NCBI GenBank assembly: GCA_019096195.1
Contig: JAGTXK010000055.1
Location: 1,922,001 to 1,986,000, forward strand
Direction: 5' to 3'
Length of the DNA stretch: 64,000 nucleotides
Source of the DNA: Boletus sp. NGJ
Lineage: Eukaryota > Basidiomycota > Agaricomycetes > Boletales > Boletaceae
Shown here: one piece after another, positions 45,647-58,200 of the stretch
Numbering within the stretch: the first letter of the stretch is position 1
How the letters are laid out: the number at the start of each line of letters is the position of its first letter
The notes under the pieces: generated by a model
What the model saw: only the letters and a program-made list of their open reading frames with translations
Told to the model about the DNA's origin: nothing
Databases searched by the model: none
Position numbers and translations under genes: made by a program

Positions 45647-47114
45647 TCACCCCTTCAGCGAAACTTTGGTTTTCTTCAGTAGTGGTTGCACAAGCTCTTC
45701 TTCGCTTTCCTGCTCAGAATCGGTAGAACCGTCATCACTCACGTCACTGATCTCTTCCTCCTCATCCCACTCAGCATCATCCTTTCCATATTCCTCTCCG
45801 TCTCCACTACCACCCGCTCCACTACCGGAGGCGTCTTCTGGTAGGGTTTTCGATCCCCTTTGTTTTGCCTCCTTTTTTCGCCGTACATTCTCTTCCTGCT
45901 CTTCCCTTCGCTGCTTCCTCAACCTTTCTTTTGCCGCGTGTGAAGCTTTGAGCACAGCAGACTCCGCTTTCGACTTTTTGACTACAAGGGTCGTTAGAAT
46001 CGACTCGGTGATCACTCACAAGACGCTTACCGAATTCGTGGTGCATCACCGCACCCTCTTTTCCAGGGACTCCCTCCGTTATCTTGACAAGTCGAAGCTC
46101 CATTCTGGGTCCGACTTCGTCCAGCTTCACCGCTTTCTTCTGCCCTTTTTTATTGTTTCTCCCTACATAATCATCCACTAATGAGACAGCATCCGCATCG
46201 TCTCCCGCGGCACTTGATGCAGAGGAGGCAGCCGACTCGTATCCTCCTTCGCTGACAGGTCCCGGCTCTCCTCGTTTTCTGAGTAAGAAATCTGCGACAT
46301 CCTTCTCGTTTCCGAGATCGAGAACACCGGTCACAGAAGTGCCTGTGGGCTTTTTAGCCCCTTCGAGGACTCGCCGAATGCGTTTGGAAACACCGTAGGG
46401 TTTTACAGTGATCAAATAGTGTCGGAAGTCGATAGTACCCCGTTCTGCGTTGTAGGCAACAAGGACGATCCGACGTGCTCCTGAAAGAGACATTGAATTT
46501 GGTGCAAGTGGGGGAAACATGGACTGGAATGCCTTCATTAGAAGGGGTAGATGTGGGGGCGTATTTGGAGAGGGCGGAGGAAAAGATGCGAGGACAAGCT
46601 ATGAAACCAACAAGATCAGGATAAAACAAAGACGCGAATAATTGTAGGACGAACGAGCGGTGCAGTCAGAAATTCTAGGCCCTGACTTCGTGGCGAACGA
46701 GACACTTTTAGCAAGTCTTTCTTCAAGCTGTATCGCTCGATACGGAAACTAAACGTTGGCCCACTTGGTAAGCGAGCAATGCGAAGAGATGGAGCGAGGT
46801 CAGTCAGGGTGATTGCCATAAGATGAGATACTTTGAGAGCTGGGCCCATCGTTAGGAAATCTTTGAGTTTGTTGCGTTTGCGCTCCTGGAAGATTCAACA
46901 TCAAGTATACAGATGACCTGTGAAAGACAGCACGAACTCTTAGTCGGGTAGCAGTATTTGGTTCCATAACTTTTCGCAGGTCGCGGACTAGCTGACTTAG
47001 AGAGGAGCCGACCTGGCCATGTTTGATGATAAATGATTTTGGTACGTTGTCTTGTGTCTGTGAGCTTGCACCTGCGTCCTTGAGATGCGTCCGATTCTTC
47101 CGCTTGCGGGCCAT
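45647..47114 (-). CDS. SSF1: Brix-domain ribosome biogenesis factor SSF1/Peter Pan
   Basis: Ssf1/PPAN acts in nucleolar assembly of the 60S subunit. The ATG at 47114 opens MARKRKNRTHLKDAGASS, then VPKSFIIKHGQVGSSLSQLV and RDLRKVMEPNTATRLR; RKRNKLKDFLTMGPALKVSH, the Brix core, follows after an intron, then PSGPTFSFRIERYSLKKDLL. Later exons give MFPPLAPNSMSLSGARRIVL and VAYNAERGTIDFRHYLITVK, PYGVSKRIRRVLEG, then VGPRMELRLVKITEGVPGKE and GAVMHHEF, the sigma70-like motif. The C-terminus is a Lys/Arg-rich helix (AAKERLRKQRREEQEENVRR) and an acidic tail, ending KVSLKG. About 400 residues is normal. Five or so introns are present. Confidence 0.95.
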
Positions 47115-47199
47115 ATCTGACCGTAGAAATTTCGGATTCGGTTACCTTTTCAGGAGGTGTGGAAAGCGTTTGTTTGGCGGTGGCTTTGGAGTTTAACAG

Positions 47200-48130
47200 C
47201 GGTAAACAAGAGGTAAGTAGTCTAGCGTCCCTTTCTTACTTCCTCGACAGTGGGAGAACTACGCCATTGCAAGATACAGTCATCGATAAATGTGTCAGAC
47301 TCGTCTCCCAGTATCGAAACGGCGATAAAACAAAAGCCCAAGCGCTCCACGAAGCTCTTGACGGAAGCTCGTCCGGACGAGAGTTCTTTGCACAAGGGAA
47401 CACCTTTGCCGAGGGAGCTTTCGCCACATATCTGAACATGCTTTCGACCAAGTTGACTCGGAGTAGGTTAAAGCTAAACGACGCGGAAAAGCCGTTGCGA
47501 TTAGGAAATCACCTTCTAGTGACAGAGTGTCAGGGATCAGAACCCGATCTGCTTCAGAGGATGAGATCGGGCAAGAGGCGAGATCATCGAAGAAAAGGAG
47601 AACTGGCGTTGATGAGTCACTTTTCCCGTGGGGACCTTCTGCAGAGATTATCAAGTCCACCTTACCAACGGATCATCGACAAGTTCTTAGCCTCCTCGAC
47701 AAATGGGCCAACGACACTGGGCTCGTCGTCCGAAAAATTCTTCTCTCTCTAGGATGTCCCGAATTCCACACTGATCAGTGGCTCCAGATTGTCAAAGGAC
47801 TTGCTGTCGACCTCAGTCAAGTCCTAGGAGCCCACTATTCCACCGAGGTCGACCAAACGAAACCCCTCAGAACTCACGGAGAATGGCTCATCGTATTCGG
47901 TAAACGGGCGTTCGTAATCAGCTCACGAAAAACTCACAGGGTTGCTCGTTATGAGCGACCGCATCTTTGCTGGCGAATTTCTTCGCTACCTGTGTGCGAT
48001 CTCAGATCTCAGCGCGAAGTTGATTAGATTACGGTTACTAATACACAAAGGTTACCAGACCATTTTACATCACTGGGAGAAGGATCCCGAGTCTGAGTCA
48101 GGGGATGAGGGCAGTGTACCATCCTAGATC
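47200..48130 (+). mobile_element. Decayed Gag-like fragment of a retrotransposon (fossil)
   Basis: Between SSF1 and the PKA gene lie several open stretches on the plus strand that resemble, from memory, the Gag-like protein of retroelements common in Agaricomycetes. The clearest words are EARSSKKRRTGVDESLFPWG, LSLLDKWANDTGLVVRKILL, PEFHTDQWLQIVKGLAVDLS and QVLGAHYSTEVDQTKPLRTH. I see no reverse transcriptase, integrase, protease or terminal repeats, so it is a partial copy. It is broken, with at least two disruptions. The age cannot be dated, but loss of all other parts suggests it is not recent. It could instead be a host gene derived from such an element. Confidence 0.45.
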
Positions 48131-48282
48131 AAAGCTACACCACTTGGGAGAGCCGTAGAAGGATGGGGGAAAAAATGAAAAAGGAGGGTATGAGTCCAAG
48201 TGAAACAAGGAGGCATGAGCAGGACCAAACAAGATATGCTATAAAATCACCTCGCAAGAGAAGACGGACACGAGTGGGGATA

Positions 48283-49742
48283 TTAGAATTCAAGGAACTG
48301 AAATATAGTGGGTTCAAATCGTTGATGAATGGGTGGAGGGCTTTCCTCCATGACAAGGCCGGGCATATCTTCCAGGGATGGGAGGGGAAGATGAAGGAAG
48401 TGACGAGTATCGTCAAGTGAAGTAGTATGGGGGATGATTGGAGCCTGTTGTTCGTCAGTCAATCGTACTAAATCATAATGCAGGAAGAAAGTCACCTTAA
48501 TTTTGCAACATTCCAATGCATCCCAGTCCACGCCACGGAACCATGGATGATCAAGGACATCCTGCGGACCTCCAATCATGTTCCCGAGACGCTTGGTACG
48601 ATCTGGGTGCAAAAATGCCTTGATGAGCTCTTTGGAGAGCCGATCCATGGTGTGTGGCCAGTGGATGACTCCTCTCAAAATCTTCTCGTAGATACCGTAT
48701 GCAGTCTCGTGGAAAAATGGTGGGTATCCCACAAGCATTTCAAAACATAAAATTCCGCACGCCCACCAGTCCGCAGCCTTCCCATGGCCCTCTGACTGGA
48801 TAATTTCTGGGGCTAAGTACTCTGGTGTACCGCACAGGGTCCATGTGCGATCGTCGACTATTTTGGCAAACCCAAAATCTGTCAAACGAAGGTAGCCGTG
48901 TGAATCCAGGAGGAGGTTTTCTGGTTTGAGGTCACGGTATATGATGTTGAAGGAATGCAGATATTTCAGGGCAAGGATGATGTTAGCTAGATAGAACCGT
49001 GTGACGTCGGGGGTGAACTTCTGGGCCCTGCGAAGGTGAGTGAAGAGTTCACCACCGGGAACATAGGACATCAGCATGTAGATGTTCAAGCTGTCCTGGA
49101 AAGTTGCAAAGAGATCTACGACAAAGGGATGCCGAACCCGCGACAGGATGTAACGCTCAGCATTAACATGCTCGACTTGGCGGAGGCGAACAATTTCAAC
49201 TTTCCGGAGAACCTTCATGGCGAAGATGTTCTGAGATCCGGGAGTTGCGGACTTGAGACGAACTAGGAGAACGCGACCAAATGTTCCCGTACCTAGAGGA
49301 AGCAATAAGTAACACGTGAACCAAGAAGCAGCGACGAAACTTCACCTAGAGCCCCTCTCACTTCAAAATCGGTTAATTTCAAAACGCCAGGTTTTTCGAC
49401 GTGGACCTGCTCATTTTCCAGGGAACGAGCAGGCTGGGGAGGTGGAGTGAGAGGTCGCTGAGGGTCTATGGGTTGCCAGTGAGGATAAATTGCCTGCAAG
49501 GCGGGGTCTTGATGTAGTTGCGACTGGAGTCCTTGACTTGATGGTTTCTCTGGATGCGGAACTTGCTCCTGGCGTACCATCATGACACCAGCCGGGCTAG
49601 CATCTGCGCCATCCTCGCTATGACCAGGAGACACAGGAGGGGTTATGAGCACATCGTAGGCCATAGATTGACAATGGTATGGCTCCATTCCTTGCGGAAT
49701 CGATGTAGCAGACTGTGGTGTGGGTGCGTGGAAATTATCCAT
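48283..49742 (-). CDS. cAMP-dependent protein kinase (PKA) catalytic subunit
   Basis: The kinase transmits cAMP signals for growth, morphology and nutrient sensing. The ATG at 49742 opens MDNFHAPTPQSATSIPQGME and a Pro/Gln-rich N-terminal extension of about 120 residues, usual in fungal PKA. The catalytic core begins LKLTDFEVRGALG, joined by an intron to GTGTFGRVLLVRLK (Gly-rich loop). Then come FAMKVLRK (ATP-binding Lys), HVNAERYILSRVRHPFVVDL, IIYRDLKPENLLLDSHGYLR (catalytic loop), LTDFGFAKIV, TWTLCGTPEYLAPEIIQSEG (activation-loop Thr, APE) and DWWACGILCFEMLVGYPPFF. An intron near 48450-48500 leads to the C-terminal tail, ending IFQFLEF at 48283. All kinase landmarks are present. Confidence 0.95.
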
Positions 49743-50364
49743 GATTTGATGGGTTCAGTTTTGGGTGTAAAATTCCGGGGGACGTTGCAACGACGATCGA
49801 CAGGAAGGACGGAAGTGAAGAGAAAGCGCAGGAGTGATTCAGAGTTTGCCAAGAAAGACCGGAGAAATTGAATGTGTATTAGGGATTAGTTATAGAGCTA
49901 ACGGGGTGTTAATTGCGTTGATATAAGTGAACAGATGGAACGCACAGATACGCGCCAAGTTGTTTCAAGGCGCGGTAGATAGGTGGTGATGGCCTCTGAG
50001 TATAGAGACTGGTGATTCTGCCGATGGACCCGCCTAGCGGTGGTTGCTTCAGAAGCTCGCTCAACTGGGAAGATGACCACAGGGCCCTCTTTTAGCCGCC
50101 GAGGGTGATTGTTCGGCGCCAGATTTTTGTCGCTCTAGGTTTGCCCGTGATGGCTACGGGAGGAAGTGAAAGCAGGTGAAACATCACCTACGTGGATGAC
50201 TCGAATTTGACCACTCATCGCTTGGCGTGACTGAGGGGTTCGGTTCAACATTGGAGGTGTTCCTGTGCCATGTGGTTTTACAGTAACCGAAACACGTCTC
50301 AAGGTAATACCGCATCACTCATCTTAGTTTATATAAGCTGCTCTTCACCTGACTCTTTACTGCC
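49743..50364. promoter_or_regulatory. Divergent upstream region of PKA and TFB3
   Basis: These 622 bp separate two divergent genes and hold no supported gene. TATATAA at 50330-50336 sits 29 bp before the TFB3 ATG. The longer left part probably contains a long PKA 5' UTR. Confidence 0.5.
50330..50336 (+). promoter_or_regulatory. TATA-like box of TFB3
   Basis: TATATAA lies 29 bp upstream of the ATG at 50365, followed by a pyrimidine-rich stretch. With so short a distance the 5' UTR would be only a few bases, so it may not act as the core TATA element. Confidence 0.35.
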
Positions 50365-51736
50365 ATGTCTCGCGCGAGCAATGCTGGAGGATGGCTTAGA
50401 GGCACTACCGTCCGCAAGGGTGGCACCACCGCGACAAATTCTCATTCAACTCGACCCAGTACCCCTCAGGTTCAGAGTACCTCCACGACGATATTCGGTG
50501 GTGGTGTCAAGGATGCATCTGGCAGAACGTCCGAATATTTCGTGAGTCCTATGCGCGCATCATTCCTCTGCTCGTTTCGGTTTCCTGAGACAGGATCCAC
50601 GGCAGTCCATGGACGATCAATGTCCTGTGTGCAAGTCTGACCGATATCTCAACCCAAAGTTGCGATTGCTCGTAAGCGCGTGCTATCATAAGATGTACTT
50701 GCACCACGCACATTTGGTTCCAATAACTCAACCCCAACTGTACATCCAGGTGCGAATCGTGCATCGATCGGTTGTTCACGCTCGGACCTGCCCCGTGTCC
50801 GATATGTCAGAAGATCCTTCGGAAGCTAGCTTTTGCCCCGCAAACGTTCGAGGACCTCACAGTTGAAAAGGAAATCGCAGTACGGAAGCGTGTAGCAAAA
50901 GAGTAAGTCCATGTCTTACAGTTTGCGACTATCCCAATGGCGTCTCTTCCAGCTTTAACAAGCGCCGCGAAGATTTCCCAGACCTTCGGTTGTACAATGA
51001 CTACCTCGAAGAGGTCGAGGATATAAGTAAGTCCACATATGTTGGACTGTTGCTGATTTCATTTTCCAACATGAATGTAGCATTCAATCTCATTAACGAT
51101 ATCGATGTTCCGGAGACTGAGGCTAGGATAGAGAGATATCGCAAAGAGAATGCACCATTAATCGAACTCAACTTGCGGCGAGAGGAACAGTACGTCCAAG
51201 CTTTAAAGGAGCAAGAAGAACAAGAACGGTTAGAAAGAGAACAACGCGCACTTGAAGTCCGCAAGGAGGAAGAATTAGAACGCGAGGAGAAGGAAAAAGG
51301 CAGACGAGAAATCATCGATCGACTGGAGACGAGTACCAAAGATGCTGCCAAGGTTATCGCAAAATCCCGCGCAGAGGCAAACAAGCGGTTGTCTGCTCGC
51401 ACTGTTGCCACCTTGGCCAAGAGCAGTGCACAACTCCTACGCTCACGTGCGGCGCAAAGTACCACCGTTCCCGACGTGCCACACGTCCCCCTACAGGACG
51501 ATTGGTATGCGTACGAGGATCTGTATACCCTGCGGGACAACTACGAGGACGTATACAGTGAAGCCGTACGAGAAGACTCAGAAGGCATTATGAGGGCAGG
51601 GGGATACCGCGTACACGAAGCCTGGGACAGGGCTGTGAGGTCCGCAGTCACTGCGTTGTTCTTACCTCCGCTCTCTGGAGCTTCTCAATCCAATATTACA
51701 CCTGGAGCGCTTCGGAGCACCGTGGCTTATACATGA
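50365..51736 (+). CDS. TFB3: TFIIH/CAK assembly factor TFB3 (MAT1)
   Basis: MAT1/Tfb3 tethers the CDK-activating kinase to core TFIIH, serving transcription initiation and repair. The ATG at 50365 opens MSRASNAGGWLRGTTVRKGG. The RING finger is assembled across an intron: CPVCKSDRYLNPKLRLLVSA with CYHKM, then CESCIDRLFTLGPAPCPIC, followed by LAFAPQTFEDLTVEKEIAVR. FNKRREDFPDLRLYNDYLEE and FNLINDIDVPETEARIERYR follow, the conserved centre. A long Glu/Arg coiled coil (about 51160-51330) leads to the helical C-terminus ending TPGALRSTVAYT. There are six exons or so. The human protein is 309 residues; this one is somewhat longer. Confidence 0.95.
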
Positions 51737-51852
51737 TGATACAGATTCACATTCACGGTAGTCAATCTATTAATGCATGTCGTCCCTCCTTGCGAGGTGA
51801 ATGGTATTGATCCCCGCACTGGAGAGTTCTAAAGATATACAGTAAACTTGAA

Positions 51853-53716
51853 TTAGTACTCAGGGACACTGAAAACGACTTTGCGATCGTTTTGCTCTTG
51901 GTCTGAGAGTGGATCACCCATGGTGAAGTAAAGGAGTTGGTACTCTGGTTTCTGCCTGAAACATTCGCCAGATTAAATGGTAGGTCATGTGACCGAGAGT
52001 AAACTAACTTGGATCCCTTTAGCCTGAATGATTTGATGACTGTATCTGGATCCAGCGTGGACTTGAGGGCCACATCTCGACGGGCATCATCTATATCCTC
52101 GTCATCTGAGTCGCATATGCTGACTACGCCGTCGTCGGGATCCTCGTTCATACGTGATCGCTTCCTGGAAGCAGGGGATTTCGACCGTTCACGGCGTTTG
52201 CTTTTACCTAGCGAGACTGATGATGAGGATGCCCAATCCACACCAGTGGACACATTGAGAGCAGCCTGACGAAGGTCCTTATGAACTTTGCTATTCGGTT
52301 GTATCAGTTCTCAACATCCCATGGATGTCCACCAGTGGAAACTTCACCTAGAAGGATTGAACACAAGGAGGTTGTACTTGTTATTTTTCCCAAGTTCATA
52401 CCCCACGATTGTTATGGAATGGCCGTCATACTGCATTATAACAGGCATTTTTCTGGTGGCCACAACAGGCGATGCAGTACGGAGTATCTTGTTGACATCT
52501 CCTTCGGGCTTTTCGGTGAAATAATTAACAACCCACTCTGTCAGCGTATTAAATCCTGTGAGATCAAAATGAGCGGTATGTCTTCACAAGATGAAACGGT
52601 GAACCTTTGGGAGATTTCCTGAGGTCAAAATCCACAAGCATGCAGCTAAACCAATTTTCTGCTGTTATCGCATGCCAGCCACAAGTCGACATGAATCTTA
52701 CGGGATTTTGCGAGACGTGAAGGCAACATAGAGATCTGGTGGTCTGGTTGAGGAGTCAATGTCTGATTAGACTCACTACACATTACCTCCAGTCCCGAGT
52801 TTCTTTTTTGTGTTGACCAATTTATGATTGAAGTCGCGAGCACCGATGTCATCATAGCCTGCCGAACTGTGTCAGTGCCAAAAATGAACTATAATAATAT
52901 TAATGCGATGCTACCGTCTTTCCACGCGTCTTCTAACCACTTTTGTAGATTTCGTACACCAGGGGGTGACGGGGAATCAAGGTGGGCAAAATAGACGGAC
53001 TGGAATTGCTGGTCCATGAGAGCGGCACATGTCATCAGAAAGTTGCGATATCTGAAGACGCAGTGATCAATCTAGGCCACTCGTATCCAATCTTAGGTGG
53101 GCACACGTACCCACAACCCCAGCTCGAGTCAAAAGATTCATGGTAAATATGAGGCGTCCGCTCATAGCATAGAACAGCACGTTGAGTGACACCTTTCCTG
53201 TGAGATTTCTTCAGTGCCTCTTTCAAAATTGAGAGTACTCCTAACAATCTTCAAGGACTATTCCTAACGTCAGCAGAAGATGCCTTACCAGGTGTATAAT
53301 TGTCAGGTGGCGCCTTTGCCAGCGTAGGGTACCAAAAAACATCCTCTTGCGCAGCATTCTCTGCGCTCCTCCCGAACTTCATCGGCGTCGTCGTTCGCCT
53401 GGAGGTAGTCACGGGGGAGGGTTTTGGTCTTCCACGCCTAAGCCGTGACGCTGCAGACGCGTCGGGCTCAGAGGCACAGACAAAGGGATTTTTAAAAGCG
53501 CACTAGTTGTCTCGTCAGGGTAGTGTTTGCGGTAGTGTTCCTCTCGTGCCGTGGCACTCAGAGTATGCAGGTTTGTGGGGCAGAGTTGGCAGATATCGTT
53601 TGTTCCAGATTGACTTGCGACGTGTCAAGGAGAACTCTCGTGTTGGAGACAAGTATGATGGATTACCTTTTGTCTATGATATTCTTCTCCACTATTTCTA
53701 TTTCGTCGTCCGACAT
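51853..53716 (-). CDS. Zinc-finger C78-family cysteine peptidase (ZUP1/UfSP-like)
   Basis: C78 peptidases cleave ubiquitin (ZUP1, fission yeast Mug105) or UFM1. The ATG at 53716 opens MSDDEIEIVEKNIIDK; the next exon holds a C2H2-type finger, CQLCPTNLHTLSATAREEHY then RKHY. Later exons give FKNPFVCASEPDASAASRLR and a basic linker, then RAVLCYERTPHIYHESFDSS and WGCGY with the catalytic Cys. NFLMTCAALMDQQFQSVYFA and SPPGVRNLQKWLEDAWKDG follow, then MQYDGHSITIVGYELGKNNK with the catalytic His and LLVFNPSR. The C-terminus is disordered and ends KVVFSVPEY. Splicing between the finger and the linker is unresolved. Fungi mostly lack UFM1, so a deubiquitinase role is more likely. It is head-to-head with a proteasome gene. 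Confidence 0.88.
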
Positions 53717-53828
53717 GGAGATGGTGCCAGGGTGTCAGTGGTGGCAGTGCCGATGTAAGCTATTCGCTTACGTAAACGACTGGAGGATACGCCAGCTTTG
53801 GACGCGCGTCCATAACATACTCCAAACC

Positions 53829-55054
53829 ATGTCCAGGTCCTACGATCGCGGTGAGTAGCACTTCTCTGCTCCGTCCCAAATGCTGATCTTGTACTGTAGC
53901 ACTCACCGTATTCTCTCCCGACGGCCACTTGTTCCAGGTAATGCACAGACGCGTCATCTTCGATCCTCCACCTCATGAGGTATATGCAGGTCGAGTATGC
54001 ACTTGAAGCCGTTCGAAAGGGGACATGTGCGGTAATTATCTGTCTCGCACTTCCAGTAGACCTTGTCTTACTCTTACTACAAGGTCGGCGTACGAGGCAA
54101 GGATGTTGTTGTACTGGGTGTCGAGAAGAAATCTGTGCTGCAGCTTCAGGACCCTCGTACAGTCCGCAAGGTCGTAATGCTTGACGATCATATCTGCTTG
54201 GCCTTTGCTGGTAATACATTCCGTCCACGATCTATTGCTTTGGATTCATGTCTTCCAAAGGTCTCACTGCAGACGGTCGTGTCCTGATCGACAAGGCGCG
54301 TATAGAATGTCAGGGTCATCGGCTAACAGTGGAAGACCCGGTGACAGTGGAGTATATCACAAGACACATCGCAGGTATTCAACAGGTACGCATACTTTCA
54401 TGGACCCTAGCAGACTCTAAAATTCTTTTCTTTGACCAGAAATACACGCAATCGGGTGGCGTCCGTCCTTTTGGCATCTCAACACTGATCGTCGGTTTCG
54501 ATCCCCATGACACCAGACCAAGACTGTACCAGACAGAACCCAGTGGTATTTACAGCGCATGGAAGGTGGGTGGCCCTCTTTGAGTCCTCCTTGGTGGCTC
54601 CCAAACTCTTTCCAGGCAAATGCCATCGGTCGTTCATCCAAAACGGTCCGCGAGTTCTTAGAGAAGAACCACAAAGATGATATGACACGTGAAGAGAGCA
54701 TCAAGTTGACGGTCAAGAGTCTTCTTGAGGTTGTGCAAACAGGAGCGAAGAATATCGAGATCAGTGTGATGGAAAGCTATGGAAAGATCACTGTGAGCCT
54801 ATCTTCATGTCCTCAAAGTATTCTACAGTCTGAGCTAGAACATAAGAACCTGGAGCTCTCTGAAATCGAGGGGATAGTCAGTGAGATCGAGCGAGAGAAG
54901 GAGGCTGGTGCGTTAATTATCATCACATTTTTAATAGCATGCTGATGGTACTTCGGAAGAGGCCGAGCGAAAGCGTACTCGGTTGGCAGCAACTGCAGCT
55001 GGACAGGCTGCGATGGCAACGCGGGCGGACCCTGGTCAACCCTCAGGACAGTAA
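53829..55054 (+). CDS. PRE6: 20S proteasome subunit alpha4 (PSMA7/Pre6)
   Basis: Alpha4 is one of the seven subunits of the outer proteasome rings. The ATG at 53829 opens MSRSYDR, spliced to [13 protein letters not shown] and [14 protein letters not shown], the N-terminal alpha-subunit signature. Further exons read [117 protein letters not shown] and [20 protein letters not shown]. These blocks match alpha4 rather than other alpha subunits. The C-terminal helix is charged and the tail ends ADPGQPSGQ at 55054. About eight introns are present. Confidence 0.96.
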
Positions 55055-55224
55055 ATATCAGATTCATTGTATCAGTCATTACAAAATACGAACTACCTGA
55101 GCATTGTAAATGGTTGTTTGTCAAAGGCGTCTAAAATAAACAAACTCGGACAAGTACACGTACACGCCAAGTGACTCGTGAGCAATGCGCGTGAGCTTAA
55201 CCAACTTAGTGATCAACCCCAGTC

Positions 55225-58200
55225 ATGCATTCTCCATATCTCGGATCGACGCCGCGAATAGCTCAAAAGCATGTTATCCTCTCAGAGATACTTGCTGTGA
55301 CGTCGGCCATGCGAAAGAACTCGCGTTGGGCCTCTGCAGCTCATACGCTTCACGCTCGGGATTACGCGCTGGCAAGGGATCTTGGTCTTCGGAGAGCAAG
55401 CCATGGGGGCAATAACCAACGTTCTGGGAGAGTCTCGCCAGAGGCAAATCTAATGGGTGGCTTTCAGGAACTCAAACGCACCGTTCGCGGTGTTCAAGGT
55501 CGGTCTGACTTGTGCTTGAGATTCATGTCTCATGATGCTCCAGATATTCAGAGCCTACCTCTACCTGTGCTTCTCGGTCCCTTCTTCGCCCTCATCCGTT
55601 CCCCAATCTCGACGGGCCCCATTACGTCGGCGGCGCTTTCTGCCCTTCACAGCTTCTTTGCATGTGGATTGATCTCAGCCAATTCCGTTGAATTGGAGAT
55701 TGCATTGGTCGAGCTGAGCAGCACAGTGTCACACTGTAAATTCGAAGCGAGTGATTCGTCGGGCGACGAGGTCGTTCTACTCAAAATCATGGCAGTAATC
55801 CACGACTGCATGGTTGGCAGTAGCGTAGGGGGGTTCCTCGGTGACGTCGAAATCTGTGAGATGCTAGAAACGGTGTTGACGACGTGCTGTCAGATGAGGT
55901 TGAGTGGTTTGTGGCATCATCTTCCATGATTCCTTGTTTCCCTGACGAACACAACGAAGAGGTCTTGCGACGGTCTGCTGAGTCAACGATGCTTTCAATC
56001 GCTCGAACGATATTTGGGCGCCTCCACGAACTTGACCCCGCACAGGAGGAAGCAAAACTTCGCGCTCACGAAGATGAACCTCAGCACGGCGACCTTAGCC
56101 TATCGGTCCCGACCGTGGCTTCACACAGTCAAGTTATCGACAACGCAGTTTCTCCAGGTACACACGGGGAAGAGACAAAGCATACAGGTACTGTGACACC
56201 GGACCCCATACTCGATGTGGCCAATACTCCGGACAGAACCGCGCAGGGGAGCGTTCCATCTGTTGTTGTTCCCAGACCTTGTGGGTTTAAACACATGTCC
56301 CTTGAACCGTTCTCACATTTCATCCTTTGCAGATGGGCTTCCTGCCCTCTTAGAGCTCCTTCGTGTGCTTGTCAACATTCTGGATCCAAATGACCAAGTT
56401 CACACAGATTCGACGCGGTTGTCTGCTCTCACCATCTTGAACGCTACTATCGAAACCTGTGGGACCAGGATTGGAGACTACTCTTCCCTTGTTGTCCTGA
56501 TTCTAGATCACGGATGTAAAAACCTTTTCCAGCTCGCACGTTCCGACAATTCCGCTGTGTTGCAGGGTGCTCTGCGAACGATCGCTTCGTTGTTCGAGAC
56601 CATGCGATCACACCTCAAGTTGCAGCAGGAGCTCTATCTGGCTTTCAGCATCGATCGCCTGGCAGCCCCTCCTCTTCCGAGATCCTATACAACAAAAAAG
56701 CACCAAACGAGTTCACCGCGTCCTGGCACTCCCGCTACTTCGACTCCAACTCTTGGACCAGTTGACACAGAACTTGATCTAGAGAAAGGCAGTCTTGTTC
56801 CTTCCCGCCCTCCCGTGCAACCTGCCCGTGGTGACACCCGCGACTTGATGTTGGAGACATTGAGTCAGATATCCCGGCATCCTAGTTTCATGGTTGATCT
56901 TTACTCTAACTATGATTGTGACATCAATTGCGAGAATCTGTTTGAACGGCTCATAGAGTTCTTGACCAAGGTTGGTTTGGGATGTGCATCGTCTGTTCGA
57001 TACTTCATTCTCCTTTGTAGGGGGTGTATCCTTGGGAATACTCGTCTGCTTCAGAGGCGCAACAATTACATTCGCAGTACCTTTGTTTGGATATGTTGCT
57101 AGCATTCGTGAATGACATGGCAGCACGCGCACGAGGTGTAGGTGTGTCTCTTTGTGTCTCATCATATATGCTCACCTGGGATGCAGGAAAACGAAGCCTG
57201 GAAACCGGTATGTCTTACTTGCGTCCCTCGAAATGCATTCTGAAGTTGTCCCCTAGGATTTCGAGTCACCGGAGCAACTCCTGCAAAACAAGTCTAGGAA
57301 GAAGCTTGTCTTGACAGGGGCAGCCCGATTTAACTCGAAGCCCAAGCTTGGCCTCGCTTTCCTGGAGGAGTACAAACTCATATACTCGGACCTCTCTCCA
57401 GAAGTATCTCGGACAAAGAGTTTGGCGAAGTTTCTAAAAAGCTCTACTCGTCTAGATAAACGTCTGCTCGGGGATTACCTGTCCAGACCAGAGAATTTAG
57501 AGTTACTGAAAGAGTTCATGAACTTGTTCGAGTTCAAAGATGTGAATTACTTCTCTTCCTCAGATGTTCGTAACTCACCCACACATCGTCAGAAGCCGAT
57601 GGTGGATGCCATGCGGGAGATGCTCGAAACTCTCAGACTTCCCGGGGAGTCTCAGCAGATCGATCGTATCGCCGAGACATTTGCGTTGGTCTATTTTGCT
57701 TCGAAGCCAGGCAAGTATAGACATCTTTGGTGTCACTCCATTGCTGATATTTGCTTTACTGATATTTTTAGCTGAAATCAAAACTCAAGATGCTGTCTAT
57801 GTGCTGGCATACTCGATCATTATGCTTAATACTGATCTCCATAACCCTCAAGTTCGGGCAAGTGCAACCTTCTTTTTCAGCCTTCTTCTATAGCTCATAA
57901 TATACTAGAAACGGATGACAATAGAGGATTACCAACGGAATCTAAGGGGACAGAATGGTGGAGATGATTTTTCACCCGAGTTTCTAGTATGAACTATCCT
58001 GATCTTCATTTGCTCTGGCTAACTTTTTCTCCAGCAACACATTTATGACTCGATTCGCAAGCGTGAAATCATCATGCCGGAGGAGCATACTGGTCAGCTA
58101 GGGTTCGAATATGCGTGGAAAGAATTACTTGCCCGCTCACGTCAATCAGGTCCGCATAAGGCCGGACTAAAAATGTTCATGACTGACGAATATTCATAGG

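Noticed and set aside
45666-46181. 171-codon Ser-rich plus-strand frame
   Set aside because: It is the complement of the acidic, Lys-rich C-terminus of SSF1.
48163-48420. 85-codon basic plus-strand frame starting MGEKMKKEGMSPSETRRH
   Set aside because: Its 3' half is antisense to the last exons of the PKA gene, which has strong family support; it is a shadow frame.
58100-58115. B-box-like GGTTCGAAT
   Set aside because: It lies in the GEA1 Sec7 domain coding sequence and has no cloverleaf.
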